This document shows positions 1 to 20,508 of a stretch of 64,000 bases of DNA, piece by piece (the stretch's first letter is position 1; each line of letters begins with the position of its first letter). The DNA comes from Scatophagus argus (taxonomy: Eukaryota > Chordata > Actinopteri > Scatophagidae), in NCBI RefSeq assembly GCF_020382885.2, contig NC_058503.1, positions 20,965,535 to 21,029,534 on the forward strand, given 5' to 3'. Under the pieces are notes generated by a model. It saw only the letters and a program-made list of their open reading frames with translations, had not been told where the DNA came from and did no database searches. The translations under genes were made by a program, and so were the position numbers.

Positions 1-529
1 CCAATGAAATAAACACCTACATGCTTCTGAGCAGCAACCAAACATCAGACCAAATTAGCAGCTGGTGATCAGGGCTGCCAGCTGGTCCCTTTAGTCCAGA
101 ACGAGATCCAGGATCAGTGAAGTCGGAGTATTTTATGATTAGACCTTCTGTTACTCCTCCAAAGTGGAAGGTGTGGTTGACCAAAAATCAAAGGCCAAAC
201 TTAACTGGAAGTGAATTAACTTAACTTGGATTTTTCTTACTGATTGTGTCTTTAGATGCCCTCACACTGAAAAGACCACAAAGAGCTGAACAAATACCAA
301 AACCTGACGGTGCAACACCAAGCCTTCACTACACGCTGGTCTGCTCAGACTGTCTGCTGAACGCAAAGCTCTCATTCACATGGTTGTTCAAATGTCAGCA
401 GGGGCTGTTCTAGGATCAGTGGAGATCAGGTGCTCAGCCCTGAAATCTCTGATCTGAGTCTCAATTGATAAACATTCCAGTATAAACAAGAGCTGTATGA
501 ACAAAATGAAAACACAAAGTTTGGTAGAG
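1..529. other. Left-edge non-coding sequence, nothing recognised
   Basis: No open frame with recognisable protein content, RNA gene or repeat was seen here. It ends where the inverted copy of the histidine-rich gene family begins, with its poly(A) signal on the minus strand at about 540-545. Confidence 0.5.
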
Positions 530-534
530 ATGAC

Positions 535-2320
535 TTGCTTTTATTAGACACAAGGCAGTTTTATGTTGTTTATCAGGAGGAAATTCTGATCAGAGTCTGA
601 TACATGAAAAGCAAACACAGCAAACATGGCGTCCCATCACTCAGAAGCTTTAAAACAGAGAAATTGGAATGTGAAGCGCTGAACTGAACTGATCGTGATG
701 AGACTCGGCAGCAGGATGAAGGTCTCCAGGCGGCAGCTCGTCTTGTGTCTCCTCCCATCCAGACGTCTTCACCTCAGAGTCGCTGCTGCAGGAGCTGCTG
801 GAGGACGACAGCAGAGACAAACTCTGTCAGTTCACTCAGTCAGTCAGCTCTTTAGGTCGTGAATTCATGATTTAATGGAATATCAGTAACACTTCAAATA
901 AATTCCTTCTTGTTTCTTCCATTTCTTTCTTTCTTTTCGAGGGCAGCAAAAACCATCTGTGAACTTAAGACTGACGGCTCGCGTCCAGCAGACGCAGAGC
1001 AACGTTAGCGTCCATTAGGAGTCGTGTCTCTGTCTGCCACAGAGGCTGCATGAGGAAATGTTCACATGTGTCGTCTTTGGAACAGCTGAACCAGTTGGAC
1101 TTGAAAGACCAAAAGAGATCAAATCAAAATGATTTAAGTTCTTCCTTTCAGGATCATTTTTGTCGAATGAAAAATTTTTTTTAACAATGTGGGTTGTGAC
1201 TCTCAGTTGTATTGGACTGATGAAATTGAAATTAGTATGCCTGAAACGTAACTCAGTTAGACTCAATGATGATCACATTTATATTCACATTTAAATAAAC
1301 TGGATCTTACCCTGACTGCCAAGGACCTGCAGCCACATCCACCAGGCCCTGGTCCTCACCATGGACGTGGGGGTGTGGGATAGCACACATATGAAGGCGG
1401 AGGAGGGCAGGGTGGATAATTCACTTTTTAAATATCACAGTTGTCTTGACTCAGGGATCTCTAAATGTGGTGATTTTGAATGTCTTTGATAAACTGAAGC
1501 TTGGAGTGTTCCTCTGTGCACTGGAGAAAATTCTCAGACTTCTTAAGCTCAGTAAACCAAAAAGCTTCTTGGGTTAGCTGAAAAAACATGTCATCAAAAG
1601 CTGAAAACTGTGCTGTTTTTCTGAGCTCATGACAAGACAGGTGGTTCTCACAGGCCAGTGATGTTAATCTCACACAGTGGAAGAATGTTATTTTATCAAC
1701 ACAACCACTGGAGCGAGCCTGCCAGGCCATTTTCCGGGTTGTTTCCAGGCAGTTTGGTAGTTTTCTGAAAATCACTTGCTGGTTTTGTAGTAGAGTCACC
1801 ACCAGTGATGGTGGACACATCACAGACCAGCCCTCCCATTGTTGTATATGACCTGACTTTGCATCACACAACTGAAGACCATCACAGTGTATCATTAGAT
1901 AACATTGGTTGCGTGCAGCCGTGGCCTAGAGGTTGGCGAAGCGGCTTGTGATCAGAAGGTCATTGGTTTGATTCCCCCACTGGATGGGCAGGTAAAATTT
2001 GAGTGTGGTGGGGTGATAATGTCCTCACCTTCCATTAGCCAGCCCTTTAGCAAGGCACTTAACCCCCAATATATGCTCCCCGGGCGCTTGATGCAGCCCA
2101 CTGCTCCTGTGTGTTTCACTGCATGTTGCATGTGTGTGTGTTTCAATCTGTGATGGGTTAAATGCAGAGAAGTAATTTCTCAGCTTGGGATTCATAAAGT
2201 TACTTAAAAATAACACAAGGACTAAAAGGTGAGTAAATTTCAGTGGACTTACTGAGTGCTGGAGTGCAGATCCACAGACACAGCAGTGAACTGACTGCTT
2301 TTCTTACTGCTTTTATACTG
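535..2320 (-). pseudogene. Inverted, broken copy of a PRR13-like histidine-rich gene
   Basis: Read on the minus strand, this block keeps the parts of the intact gene at 19.0-20.95 kb in order. There is a TATA box (2317-2311), the exon 1 sequence with its GTAAGT donor (about 2295-2253), and a shortened exon 3 remnant (about 1410-1313, Pro-rich codons then a GTAAG donor). The Ser-rich exon 4 remnant lies at 805-773, followed by the 3' UTR with AATAAA at 545-540. It is broken in several ways. The His-Gly repeat is missing, no ATG exon was found, the AG before exon 4 reads CG, and the stop after the Ser/Asp tail is lost. A SINE sits in the position of intron 1/exon 2. Promoter and 3' UTR resemble the gene at 19 kb more than its two sisters. 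This is seen by direct comparison; that it is inactive is inference. Confidence 0.72.
1901..2195 (+). mobile_element. tRNA-derived SINE
   Basis: The left part has an A-box-like TGGCCTAGAGG (1922-1932) and a B-box-like GGTTTGATTCC (1965-1975) at tRNA spacing, as in RNA polymerase III promoters. The body runs through the 'fee'-type GGCACTTAACCCC core often seen in fish SINEs to a tail around GGGTTAAATGCAGAGAAG. It lies inside the inverted pseudogene. No clean target-site duplication could be assigned by eye. The tRNA-like part has decayed arms, so it is not a functional tRNA gene. Confidence 0.8.
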
Positions 2321-2365
2321 TGAGAGGCCACACCTCAGACAGAAACAATCCAGAGCCTGACATCC

Positions 2366-2440
2366 AGTGGAGGACAAAGGACACCACTCCATTACTTCAG
2401 TAAAGTATAAGTACTCCTGCTCAAATATTACTCCAATCCA
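2366..2440. repeat. Fragment of a common teleost MITE-like repeat
   Basis: The CAGTGGAGG...CACCACTCC...TTACTTCAGTAAAGTATAAGTACTCC pattern resembles the AGTACTT/AAGTAC-rich non-autonomous DNA repeat common in teleosts. Related pieces occur at about 47.1-47.6 kb and 60.62-60.75 kb in this window. The family name is not assigned. Confidence 0.45.
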
Positions 2441-3640
2441 AGGGAGAGTGGAGCTCTTGCATTCAACAACACTTTCATGTTCTATAAGGAACTCTGAAGT
2501 GGTCCTGAATCGGTCTCACTTTAATACTGATGACATTACATGACCTGCATGAGAGACCATCAGCAACAAGAGCGGCTGTGTTTATGCAGTGAATATTAAT
2601 GTCTGCCACCAGCTCAGATGTTGAAAGTGAATACAGTTTTTCCTGCTGCTCTGTAGTCTGGTGGAGCAGCAGCTGATGCTCCTGTATGGCCAAACGGGAG
2701 CGGGACAACGAGCTTCTGACTTCATTTTTGTCGTCCTGGTTACTGAGGTATATATTGCTGTTGGCTTGTTGTCCTGAAGACATCACATTGAATGTTGGTG
2801 GTTTTAGCGTTAGCTCAACAAAAGTAGCAGACGACCTCAGAATGAAACTCAACAGTTGCTCGCTGGTGTTTTTAAAAACAGAAAGCAGAGAATCCTGCAT
2901 GTTACAGCGAGTCTCATGAATCAGGGAGCCTCTTAGATCCTTTAGATTCTTTACTGCAAGCTGAGAAATAAGGACGAATTTCACTGACATCAAAAAAAGA
3001 AGATTTTAAACAAAAATGATAGTAACAACAATGACAAGAAACCTCTAATGAGCAAATGTGCAAGAAGTCGGGCAATTCTCAAAGATACTCGAATGTGGGC
3101 ATCCGTTCGTCACCAGGCTGTGTGATGTAGCCAGTTAGTTCAACAGCTTTTTTTAAACCAACATTGTGAATAGTTTTTAGATTTTATTAACTTGCAACAG
3201 CATTAACAGTGTTGTCAGTGATTAAACATGTTTTGCATTTGATAAGGTTAACCAGGACAAAGTCGCCTTGGCGAGGCTGAAACTTTGTCTGGCGTAGATA
3301 AGCTGGGTGGAATTTAGGCCAGGCTGCTTTGCAGTGTAAAATGTCATATCTTTATGAGATGTTTACTCTGCTGGATCTTAGAACAAAGCCTGATTTTGTC
3401 TGAATGAGACACAGATCGATGACAGGAAGCTGGTAGGGGCTGCCATCTTTTTGATTTGATTTCACTGCTGTCGTGTTGTGTGTGTATGACTGCGGTGTTA
3501 TTGGTGTTTAACTCGGGCCTGGTTGAAGAGTTCCCTCACAGTGAGTGTTTTTCTTTAGAAGAAGTTATCTTGCATCATGAAGCCGCTTGGAGCCACTTTT
3601 GCTGTCCATTTTAATAAACAATTTGCCATGAGGGAGGGAT
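2441..3640. other. Non-coding/unknown, with one unexplained 172-codon minus-strand frame
   Basis: This stretch lies between the inverted pseudogene and the orphan 3' UTR fragment. A 172-codon minus-strand frame runs from 2993 to 2475 but matches no family I recognise and has no evident splice context. It may be chance or an old mobile-element relic. Nothing else was identified. Confidence 0.4.
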
Positions 3641-3654
3641 GTTGTGATTTTTAA

Positions 3655-3975
3655 ATCCATGAAGAGGAAGACGTCTGGATGGGAGGAGACACAAGACGAG
3701 CTGCCACCCGAAAACCTTCATCCTGCTGCCAATCGTCATCATAATCACTTTATCTGACCACTTAAAATTCAAAGTGTGTGTTTCAAAACTTTCTTTTCAA
3801 ATACTGCAGCGTTGCTTTGTGTGAAAACGACTTCAGCATCAGTCAGTGTGTGACGCTGTGTTTGCTTTTCATGTATCAGACGCTGATCAGAATCATTTCC
3901 TCCTGATAAACAACGTAAAACTGCCTTCTGTCTAATAAAAGCAAGTCATCTCTACCAAACTTTGTCTCTCTGTTC
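3655..3975 (+). pseudogene. Orphan 3' UTR fragment of the PRR13-like family
   Basis: The sequence begins just after the position of the stop codon in the intact gene at 20.5 kb (GAAGACGTCTGG... then GGAGACACAAGACGAGC). It continues to a poly(A) signal AATAAA at 3934-3939. It matches the 3' UTR of that gene and, in reverse orientation, the pseudogene at 535-770, forming arms of an inverted repeat about 2.9 kb apart. There is no coding exon, so this is a dispersed or duplicated tail, not a gene. Confidence 0.7.
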
Positions 3976-4236
3976 TCTTCTCCATGTGTGTGTTTAACTT
4001 CTTGTTGGACGAAACTAAAAATCTCCAGCCATCACTTCGGACTCCATAAAAAGACAGCTTAACAGCTAATCATTTAGTCAAACATAAGAGACAGATTCAC
4101 TGATGAATGAAAATAAGTGTTAGTTTAAGTTGAGTTTCATAATCTTCACCTAACCTGCGAGACGAGAAAGCACAAGGACTCCAGGACAAAGTTGAGTTGG
4201 TAACATGCATTAATGGAACATAAATCTGTGCAGCGG

Positions 4237-4345
4237 CAGATAGATGGATAGATAGATAGATAGATAGATGGATGGATGGATGGATAGATAGATAGATGGA
4301 TGGATGGATAGATACTTCATTGATCCTGAGGGAAATTCAAGAAGA
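4237..4345. repeat. GATA/GATG tetranucleotide array with adjoining interspersed-repeat tail
   Basis: About 75 bp of GATA and GATG units are followed by CTTCATTGATCCTGAGGGAAATTC. That junction is frequent in teleost genomes at the tails of LINE-derived repeats. The family assignment is from memory and tentative; the tetranucleotide array is directly visible. Confidence 0.75.
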
Positions 4346-4639
4346 AGAAAAGGGAGAGGAAGAAAGAGCTCAGTGCATCATGGATCAAACTGACTAAGGA
4401 GAACCTTTTAACAAATGATTCTGCAGCTTTGCAAAGGTGTTTTTGAATTAATTAAAGAATCTGAAAGCACAGCCAAGATCCTGACTCCTGTTCTGATTCT
4501 TAGATCACTGACTTTGCATTTCTAATTTGAAAATATCTGACAACAAATACAGACATAAAATAAAATAAACAAATACTTTTTTGTGGAAACCTGTCCTTTT
4601 AATCAATACGTGAGCACATGTGTGGTGTTTGTCGTAGGA

Positions 4640-4936
4640 AGGCTCTGATTGGAGGACCTCACGACAGAGCCGCCCCTGTCCCCGCCCAACCGATTTGTGA
4701 TTGGACAGCCGAGTCTCTGCTCATGTCTCTCCATGCAGAGAATCACTCGGACGGCACCGCGAAGGCTGCCGGGAAATGGAGTGTGAACTGCTCTTGAACG
4801 ATGAACCCGCCGACCTCAAAGAACTACAAATCCCATGAGGAGAGCAGAAGGGGGGCAGAGGCCGAAGAGGAGCTGAAAAGAAAAGAACTGATGTGCTTCA
4901 GCGGAGGATTTAACTTTGTGCCTGTCAGTAATCGAT
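4640..4936 (+). promoter_or_regulatory. lss: Putative lss promoter/5' UTR
   Basis: The segment just upstream of the lss ATG is GC-rich. It holds two inverted CCAAT boxes (ATTGG at 4648-4652 and 4700-4704) and GC boxes near 4670-4687. NF-Y plus Sp1 sites are the usual partners of SREBP at sterol-synthesis promoters. I see no clean consensus sterol response element by eye, so sterol control is inferred from the gene's role. No TATA box is apparent. Confidence 0.5.
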
Positions 4937-13989
<9,053 letters not shown>

Positions 13990-14234
13990 AATCCTTTAAC
14001 AGCCTCTTCAGACTATCTGCCAACCCGTCTACAACTGAAGCGAAATACGACGACAGCCACAAGGCTCAGAACTTTCAGGCTTCAAGTTATGCACCATTTC
14101 TAAGTGGGGCACTTTTAGTGACTGAATGTGGACATATTATAATGATCATAACCTTCACTTTTAGAGAGCTTTTCTAAATCAAAGCTACAAAATGCTTCAC
14201 GTACAAAGATTGTACAAAACCAATACAGTAGGCA

Positions 14235-14240
14235 AATAAA
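14235..14240 (+). terminator. lss: Likely lss poly(A) signal
   Basis: AATAAA lies about 245 bases after the lss stop codon. A second AATAAA near 14714 could serve a longer transcript. Confidence 0.55.
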
Positions 14241-16339
14241 ACAATAAGTAATAAAACCAGAAAGCAAAGGTCAGTCAGTATAAATCGAGTAAAAGCTCAA
14301 GTGAAAGCTCTCAGATTAAAGTTTGTTTTTAGAAGCATTTCAAAAGAGGTCACTGCTGACCTGATTTCCTCAAGCAGCTTGCAGTACAGCCATCGATTTA
14401 ATTCAGGCCTTTGACTTTGAATGAAGGCATGTGAAAAGGTCTCTGTGTCTCTGAAGGATAAAATAGGTTGCATTTTGGAAATATTTCTAAGATGATAAAA
14501 ACAGGTTCTGGTGTGTGCTGCTTTCAGCTCTGCATCTGAGTCGGATCCATCAGATCAGCGCACCACATTTCATTCTTTGAATTTCTTTTTATGTTGACAT
14601 TCCAGACGGAGCTACTCCTTAAAACTCTGTTGTGATAATCTGCTGCTGTCCAAGACGCCCCCTTAATGTGCGCTGGTTTTAAATCCCTGCTTCTTCCTTC
14701 CATTTGCATTTAGAATAAAGAACTTTTCTGTGTCTTGATGTGTCGTCAGTAAATTTACGTTACATCGGTTTGTACGCAGCAGACGGTCAAGCACAGAGCA
14801 ACACGAGACAATTCTTTTATTTAGAAGAATAATCCCTCATAACACCTGACACTGATCAATCACAGTACACAGCACACCCAGCTTATGGGCGGGGAAGTCC
14901 GATGATGTGTTAACCTTTATCAGAATGAGAGAGTTGGCAGAGAAGACACATTTTTTCAGCAACGCCCTGATCCTCCCCCCAACGCATGTACAATGGAAAC
15001 ACTATTTTACTGTTAACTGCTGTTTACTGTTTTACTGTTACCCTGAGAACTGCATGAGTGTACAGTCAGTTAGAGAGGGAAGAAACACGGTGGAGAAGGA
15101 GTTTGCGTGGCTCAGGTCCGTTTGCTCGGTGTCCTCCTGAATCTATTCTGCCTATATGTTCACATTCTGCCTATATTTTGTCGTCCTTAATATTCATACA
15201 ATAAGTTTGTTATGCCGTTTTAGTTTTTAAACACATCAGTGATGGACACAAGGGGGGCAAAGGGGGAGATTGCCCCCATGTTTATATAAATCATGCAGTG
15301 TCGTCTTGGTTTGCATTTCTGGTTTATAAAACATGACAAAGTGCCTTCTCGGGTGTCCTTTTAGTGGACAAAATGTGATGCAGTGCTGTACAGGCTGCCC
15401 TACATGCTGACATGAGTTGGTCTCCATGTGCCTGCAAATAAATAGTGAACAGACCGCTGTGTGTTTTTTATTGCAGAGGTGGAGAATTTATAACATTTGA
15501 GTCACATAATAAAACATTTGTGAATCCCTGCATGCTGGCACCCCACTGCGTACAGCTGGTGCCCATTTTATCACTGTTGCACCTGCCCCTCAGACAGCCT
15601 GATCCGTCCCTGGCATCTGATGCAGGTCTGTGGGTCCTGGTAGCCAGATCCCTCCTCTGTGGTTTGTTCCATTAAAGGCTGGGGTGTAATGAGGCCTGTA
15701 GTTTCTTTTAGCTAACAAGGCTGCCATTCATCTTAACCTGATTTACACTATGGAAGCTTAATTCGTCACCAAAGACTCAGGTTTTTTTTTTTTTTGCCCT
15801 TTGACCACTAATGCTGTCACGGACACTTCTGAAGAAGAGTTAAAGGTGTGGTGGTAAATGATGTTTTGAGATGCTTCATTGATTATGAAGTAAGTGTATG
15901 AGTTTGTGAATATCTCAGTCTGTAATGTACATACAATGGCTTTTGAGCATCATGGGAGAGTCTCTTGTCAGTCACAGCGTTCATTTGTGTAGCTGTTGTG
16001 CAGGAACGTGGCAGGCGTTCAAGGCATTCAGAGACAAAACTGGTTAAGCCAGCGTTGCTTTCTAATATTTGTTCAGAGTCTTATGCATGTTGCTACGAAA
16101 TCTGATAAGAAAACTTGTTTTGATTCACCTCTGACACTTTTCCTACAGCAGGATGGTGGAGCTGTGTGGTGACACCTCCTCACAACAAGGAGAAATAAAA
16201 AATGTAAAAATTAGGTTACATATTTAAAGGTTAAATATTAGGTTAGATATTTTAGTATTTCTGCAGCAACATGATTATCCTTTACTGCGGTCGTACACTT
16301 CAGATTTATGCTCAGCTCAGCTCAAATGAGGACTTGAGA

Positions 16340-16760
16340 CTTGATTTGCTCACTTGACTCCGTAAAGACTAATTTTGAGACTTTATTCCGCAATAACTTG
16401 ACTTGAGACTCGAGGGAATCAAGTCTCAAGTCTCAAGTATGATTGTGTGTGTGACAAATAAACCTATCTTGTATCTAAGATACAAGTCTTCACCTGAGAA
16501 CAGAGATCAGACGTGACCTTTCATCTTGGATTTAACTCCCTCAAGACTTGACTAAATGTGAGACTTAAATATCTAAAGATCCAAATAAATGTGAGACTTG
16601 AATCCTTGAGGACCCTTGTGCACTAGCTCCCTAAAAATATGACCTGTGACTCGATGACTTGGTTTGAAACTCCTGAAAGATCCTCTGTTCAGCTCCCAGA
16701 CCTGACTTGACCTGTAAAAGAGGAAACATTCAAGTCTCAAGTGCCACATGGCTTGTGAGG
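16340..16760. repeat. Degenerate CTTGAG/CAAGTCTC-rich repeat block
   Basis: Many imperfect copies of GACTTGAGACT and its complement CAAGTCTCAAG are spread over about 400 bp, with several local dyads. The composition resembles the GAGTC-rich interior of the hAT-like element at 33.2-33.55 kb, and this may be an older relative. Ends and target duplication are not clear. Confidence 0.5.
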
Positions 16761-17154
16761 GATCACAGTTACAGACCAATGTTTGGTATTAGAGCTCACA
16801 TAAAGCCAACATCAAACTACTTGTTTATTATCCCTGTTATTATGCCCGTTTTTGTGTTGACTGATGTGTGTGCTACACCGTGCTGAATGATAGTTGTGTT
16901 TTATTGATCTGTGAACACCTGTAAGCATCACAAAGCCAGTCAGAAGACACAGTTCTGCCTTAACACTGAGTGAACAAGCGACTTGTGTGTGCAGGCCTGT
17001 TGAGGAGTCTGTTTTCACCCATCGGAGCAGAAAATACAGGTTTTCCTTCCTGATAACATCACAGTGGCTCGTGATGAGTGCAAGGTTTCAGACAAACAGG
17101 CTCGTCAAACATGCAGTGCACAGGACAAAATATATTCATTGAACCTGGGGTTAC

Positions 17155-17156
<2 letters not shown>

Positions 17157-17188
<32 letters not shown>
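17157..17188. repeat. (TG)n microsatellite
   Basis: About 16 TG units, directly visible, roughly 160 bp upstream of the first PRR13-like promoter. Confidence 0.9.
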
Positions 17189-17189
<1 letters not shown>

Positions 17190-17346
17190 CCGAGCAATTT
17201 CGCCATCTTTCGCTAGAAATAACGTGAATGCTGTTCTTACTCATTTGCAGTACTGCTGTTGTGTATCTTTCGAAATGTACATGACTGTACGCACTGCCAG
17301 CCTCATGATGCTCTGCCCCCGATGAGCTGCTTCAGGTGTGGCTGCA

Positions 17347-17401
17347 CATAAAAGGAGCAGCAGGTGACAGGTGCGTCTTCGGACCCACGCTCCAGCAAAC
17401 A
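17347..17401 (+). promoter_or_regulatory. Core promoter and non-coding exon 1 of PRR13-like gene A
   Basis: A TATA-type CATAAAAGG (17347-17355) is followed by a GCAGCAGGTGAC segment and a short leader ending at 17401 before a GTGAGT donor. The same arrangement and bases recur at gene C (21924-21979), defining one of two promoter classes in the cluster. The transcription start near 17375 is inferred from TATA spacing. Confidence 0.65.
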
Positions 17402-17683
17402 GTGAGTTCACTTTTAAAACTCTGATGGTGATGAGGATGATGATGGTCTGTAGCTAACTTGAGCACAGGGTGACGGTCGGTTTGGGAGGATTTTGAGTCA
17501 CACCTTAAACCGTTTCACACTTGCATTTCTCTAATCTTAAATGTTTTGTGAAGGTGGTTTTAGGGTTTGTTTTTGTTTCCTGTTTAAAAAGATTTTTGTT
17601 TGCGTGAGGGAGTTTTGTGTGGATTTGTTCTAATAATTTGACTTGATTGATTTTTTTTCACTTTCAGGGTTTGAAGTTTTGAA

Positions 17684-18546
17684 ATGAACAGACAAGGTAA
17701 GGAAACACAGCCGGTTTTGCTTCATCCTCACCTCGTTCTTCCAGATGTGTTGAATGCGTTTCATTCACAGTTGCTGAATATGAATTTATAACCAATTACA
17801 GGTGGAGGCTGTGGCCAAGGAGGCCATGGCCATGGACACTGCGGTGGTCATGGACACGGTGGTGGTCATGGACACTGTGGTGGTCATGGTGGTCATGGAC
17901 ATGGTGGTGGCCATGGACAATGTGGTGGTCATGGACACTGTGGTGGTCATGGACATGGTGGTGGCCATGGACACTGTGGTGGTCCTGGACACGGTGGTGG
18001 TCACGGACACTGTGGAGGTCCTGGACATGGACACGGACCTCGGCACAGACGCAGGCATAAGCGTGGCCATAAGCATAACAAGTGTCACAAGAAGGGGAAG
18101 GACTGTCACGGGGTAAGACTGAGTATTGTGGAATTCATTCACAACAGGAAGCGGGCTTTGTTCCAAATTCAGAAACGCGAAGCATGAAAGTTTTACACAA
18201 TCCGGCCCACAGTAATTCGTCCAGGAGGAGAACGAATGTTCTCGTGCAGGAACACCAGGCTGCACTTCCACGTATTTGCACACATTCACACATGGATGTT
18301 GCCTTTTTTAAACACAGTCTGATCAGTTGCAGGTTTAGTGTCTCTACATGGATGGGAAAGTGCTAACTTTTACCTTGCATGTTCAGATCTATGCTGTCTG
18401 TTGTCTGTTCTAAAACTGATATTTGATTAACAAGACTTGAACTCATTCTCTCACTGACTGGCTGTTCTGCTTGTTTATGTGTGTTGTCTGTATGTTAATC
18501 CCAACTGTAGTCCTCCAGCAGCTCCTGCAGCAGTGACTCTGACTAG
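17684..18546 (+). CDS. PRR13-like gene A: Gly/His/Cys-rich protein, 119 aa
   Basis: Coding exons 17684-17696, 17802-18112 and 18511-18546; the frame closes to 119 aa. The ATG follows a non-coding leader exon plus a 16-base 5' UTR stretch in exon 2 (from 17668). The protein starts MNRQGGGCGQGG, then has a long Gly/His core of HGHCGGHGHGGG-type units with regular Cys. A basic stretch (HRRRHKRGHKHNKCHKKGKDCHG) precedes the separately encoded tail SSSSSCSSDSD. The basic His/Lys region followed by poly-Ser and Ser-Asp matches the C-terminus of PRR13 (TXR1) as I know it. No signal peptide or membrane segment is present. Metal binding by the His/Cys core is plausible but inferred. It is the least proline-rich of the three tandem genes, so PRR13 kinship rests on shared gene structure and tail. 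Confidence 0.72.
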
Positions 18547-18723
18547 ACGAAGACCAGACTCCTTGACGGGAAAAGACCCATCAGCCTACCTGCACAAGGA
18601 TCACAGTTTACCTTAAAAAGTTTTTGGGCCTTATTTTCATGTGTATTCTTGGTGCAAAGCATGTAAAACACAAACTGAGTTTTCACTGATTGTATGGCCT
18701 TGAATGAAATAATAATCTAATCA

Positions 18724-18729
18724 AATAAA
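18724..18729 (+). terminator. Poly(A) signal of PRR13-like gene A
   Basis: AATAAA lies 178 bases after the stop codon of gene A, followed by an A-rich then GT-rich stretch. Confidence 0.6.
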
Positions 18730-19007
18730 AAATCATGAAAACAGAGATGGTTTGGGAGGTTTTTCATAACTTTCTGAGTTTGAGTCACTGAATGAAGATG
18801 AGCTGATTATTCCAAAAGAGATTTTGTTTTCAGAAAATTAAAACCATCCTGGAGAAAATCTTGGTTGAATCTGAAAAGGTGTGATCTGTTTTGGGTGTGA
18901 TACTGGTGCGCACTGCCGTGTGCCACAGAGTCATTATTAAGATGACCACTAGATGGCACCAAAGTAAGACATTTTCAGTGATCATCTCCGACTGAGGTGT
19001 GGTCTCC

Positions 19008-19062
19008 TATAAAAACCGAGTCAGTTCACTGCTGTGTCTGTGGATGTGAACTCCAGCACTCA
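19008..19062 (+). promoter_or_regulatory. Core promoter and non-coding exon 1 of PRR13-like gene B
   Basis: TATAAAAA (19008-19015) is followed by GTCAGTTCACTGCTGTGTC and a leader ending at 19062 before a GTAAGT donor. The TATA-to-donor region closely matches the inverted pseudogene at 2317-2253 and differs from the promoters of genes A and C. Confidence 0.7.
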
Positions 19063-19245
19063 GTAAGTTTACTAGATGCTATCTGGGCATAATTACCAAT
19101 ATTTCACAATATTGCATTTCACAACTGCTTTAATCTATCTACATAATCTACATCTTATATATGTATTTATATCTTTCCTTACATTAAGAAGGTGTGCAAA
19201 TTAACTGGCTTCTTTCATTTCAGGATTTGGATCTGAAATTCTGAA

Positions 19246-20508
19246 ATGTCGTGGAATAACAAAGGTAAATAACTCACCTGTTGTAACTGTCTTTTGTTCA
19301 TCCTCAGTCAGTTTTAACTTTTACTGCATCCCCGTCCTTTTACCAAACTATATTTATTTAATCTGGGGGAGCAAAAATTGACACCAACTCTAAACAATCT
19401 GAAAGAAAAACAAGATAAGCCCCACTCCTTTTGTTTGACCAGGATACCAGCGTCCTCAGCCAATGCCAGGAGGATACCCTCAGTGTCCACCAGGTCCCGT
19501 GCCACCCCAACCCTGTCCTCCCCAGCCCAGTGCTCCACCTGTGTGTAATCCTGTAGCCCCACCGTGTGGAGGGCATGGAGGTTGTGGCCCTGGGCATGGA
19601 CATGGACATGGTCCTGAGCATGGTCATGGACATGGTCATGGGCATCATGGACATGGACATGGTCCTGAGCATGGGCACGGGCATCATGGACATGGACATG
19701 GTCCTGAGCATGGTCACGGGCATCATGGACATGGACATGGACATGGTCACGGGCATCATGGACATGGACATGGACATGGATGTGGGCACCATCATCATAG
19801 GCATGGTCACATGCACGGCCATTGCCACAAGAAAGGAAAGCAATGTCACGGGGTAAGAGCCTATGAATTTATTTAGTTATTTATGAAGTAAAAACTGTAC
19901 CACAGTCCATCGACAACAACTACTTAGTTTAATACAATTAGAAACTGTTTATTCATAAATGATATTCTTAAATAAATTCAAATTCGACACATAGCTGAAA
20001 CTAATGCAGTTTAATACAAAAGTGAAACACCTCTGTGGTGAAAGTTTGCAGAATTTAGGCACTACTTGGGTAAACACACTGCAAGATCATCATAAAGTGA
20101 CGGTAATCAATATTTTCTCCTGTGATGATTGTGTAAAGTCTTAACTCACACTGGAGTTCCACAGTCTGTGCAGCTCCACTGAGCATTTTAGTTTCTTATA
20201 GCTATTCAGTGCTTTTCTGGAGAGCCAGATATTCCCAGGAGTCCTGAGAGAACAAATCCAGTGCTAAAAAGTGATTAGTGATGATTGATCTCTTATTAAC
20301 CGGGTGGACAGACACGACTGAACAGATGAACATGTTAGCTGTGTCAATTTAAAAAGTGATAATATGTCAGTGTCACACTCCTCATAGACACATGACTCAT
20401 TTCATTTATTTAATGTGTCACTGATTATTTCATGAAATAATGAATTTATGACGGAGTTTGTCTCTGCTGCAGTCCTCCAGCAGCTCCTGCAGCAGTGACT
20501 CTGACTAG
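19246..20508 (+). CDS. PRR13-like gene B: Pro-rich N-terminus and His-Gly repeat, 154 aa
   Basis: Coding exons 19246-19264, 19443-19852 and 20473-20508; the frame closes to 154 aa. Residues 1-50 (MSWNNKGYQRPQPMPGGYPQ then PPGPVPPQPCPPQP) resemble the Pro/Gly/Tyr N-terminus of PRR13, which also starts Met-Trp-Asn-Pro. From about residue 50 to 125 the protein is a His-Gly repeat with three 39-base units carrying GPEHGHGH. Then comes HCHKKGKQCHG and the tail SSSSSCSSDSD from its own exon. No signal peptide is seen. The repeat is so regular that long stop-free frames exist on both strands; only the spliced plus-strand frame makes a consistent gene. Mammalian PRR13 is described as a nuclear regulator, but no function is assigned here beyond the likeness. 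Confidence 0.78.

Larger units (their letters stand above)
14260..17340. other. Intergenic region between lss and the PRR13-like cluster
   Basis: No exon of a recognised family was found. Contents include a T-run at 15782-15795 and AT-rich unique sequence. A degenerate CTTGAG/CAAGTC-rich block lies at 16340-16760, and a (TG)n array at 17157-17188. Short open frames at 15.2-15.7 kb look like relics without identity. Confidence 0.5.

Noticed and set aside
1901-2000. A real tRNA gene
   Set aside because: A- and B-boxes are present, but the arms are not complementary enough and the sequence runs into a SINE body and tail.
17786-18289. 167-codon minus-strand frame of Met/Thr/Ser repeats opposite gene A
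   Set aside because: It is the complement of the Gly-His-Cys repeat; the repeat has few stop codons in any frame. The plus-strand spliced frame has conserved junctions and tail.
19358-19849. 163-codon minus-strand frame and a 96-codon Met-Asp plus-strand frame over gene B
   Set aside because: Shadows of the hexamer coding His-Gly. They cross the true exon's acceptor and lack any start or splice support.
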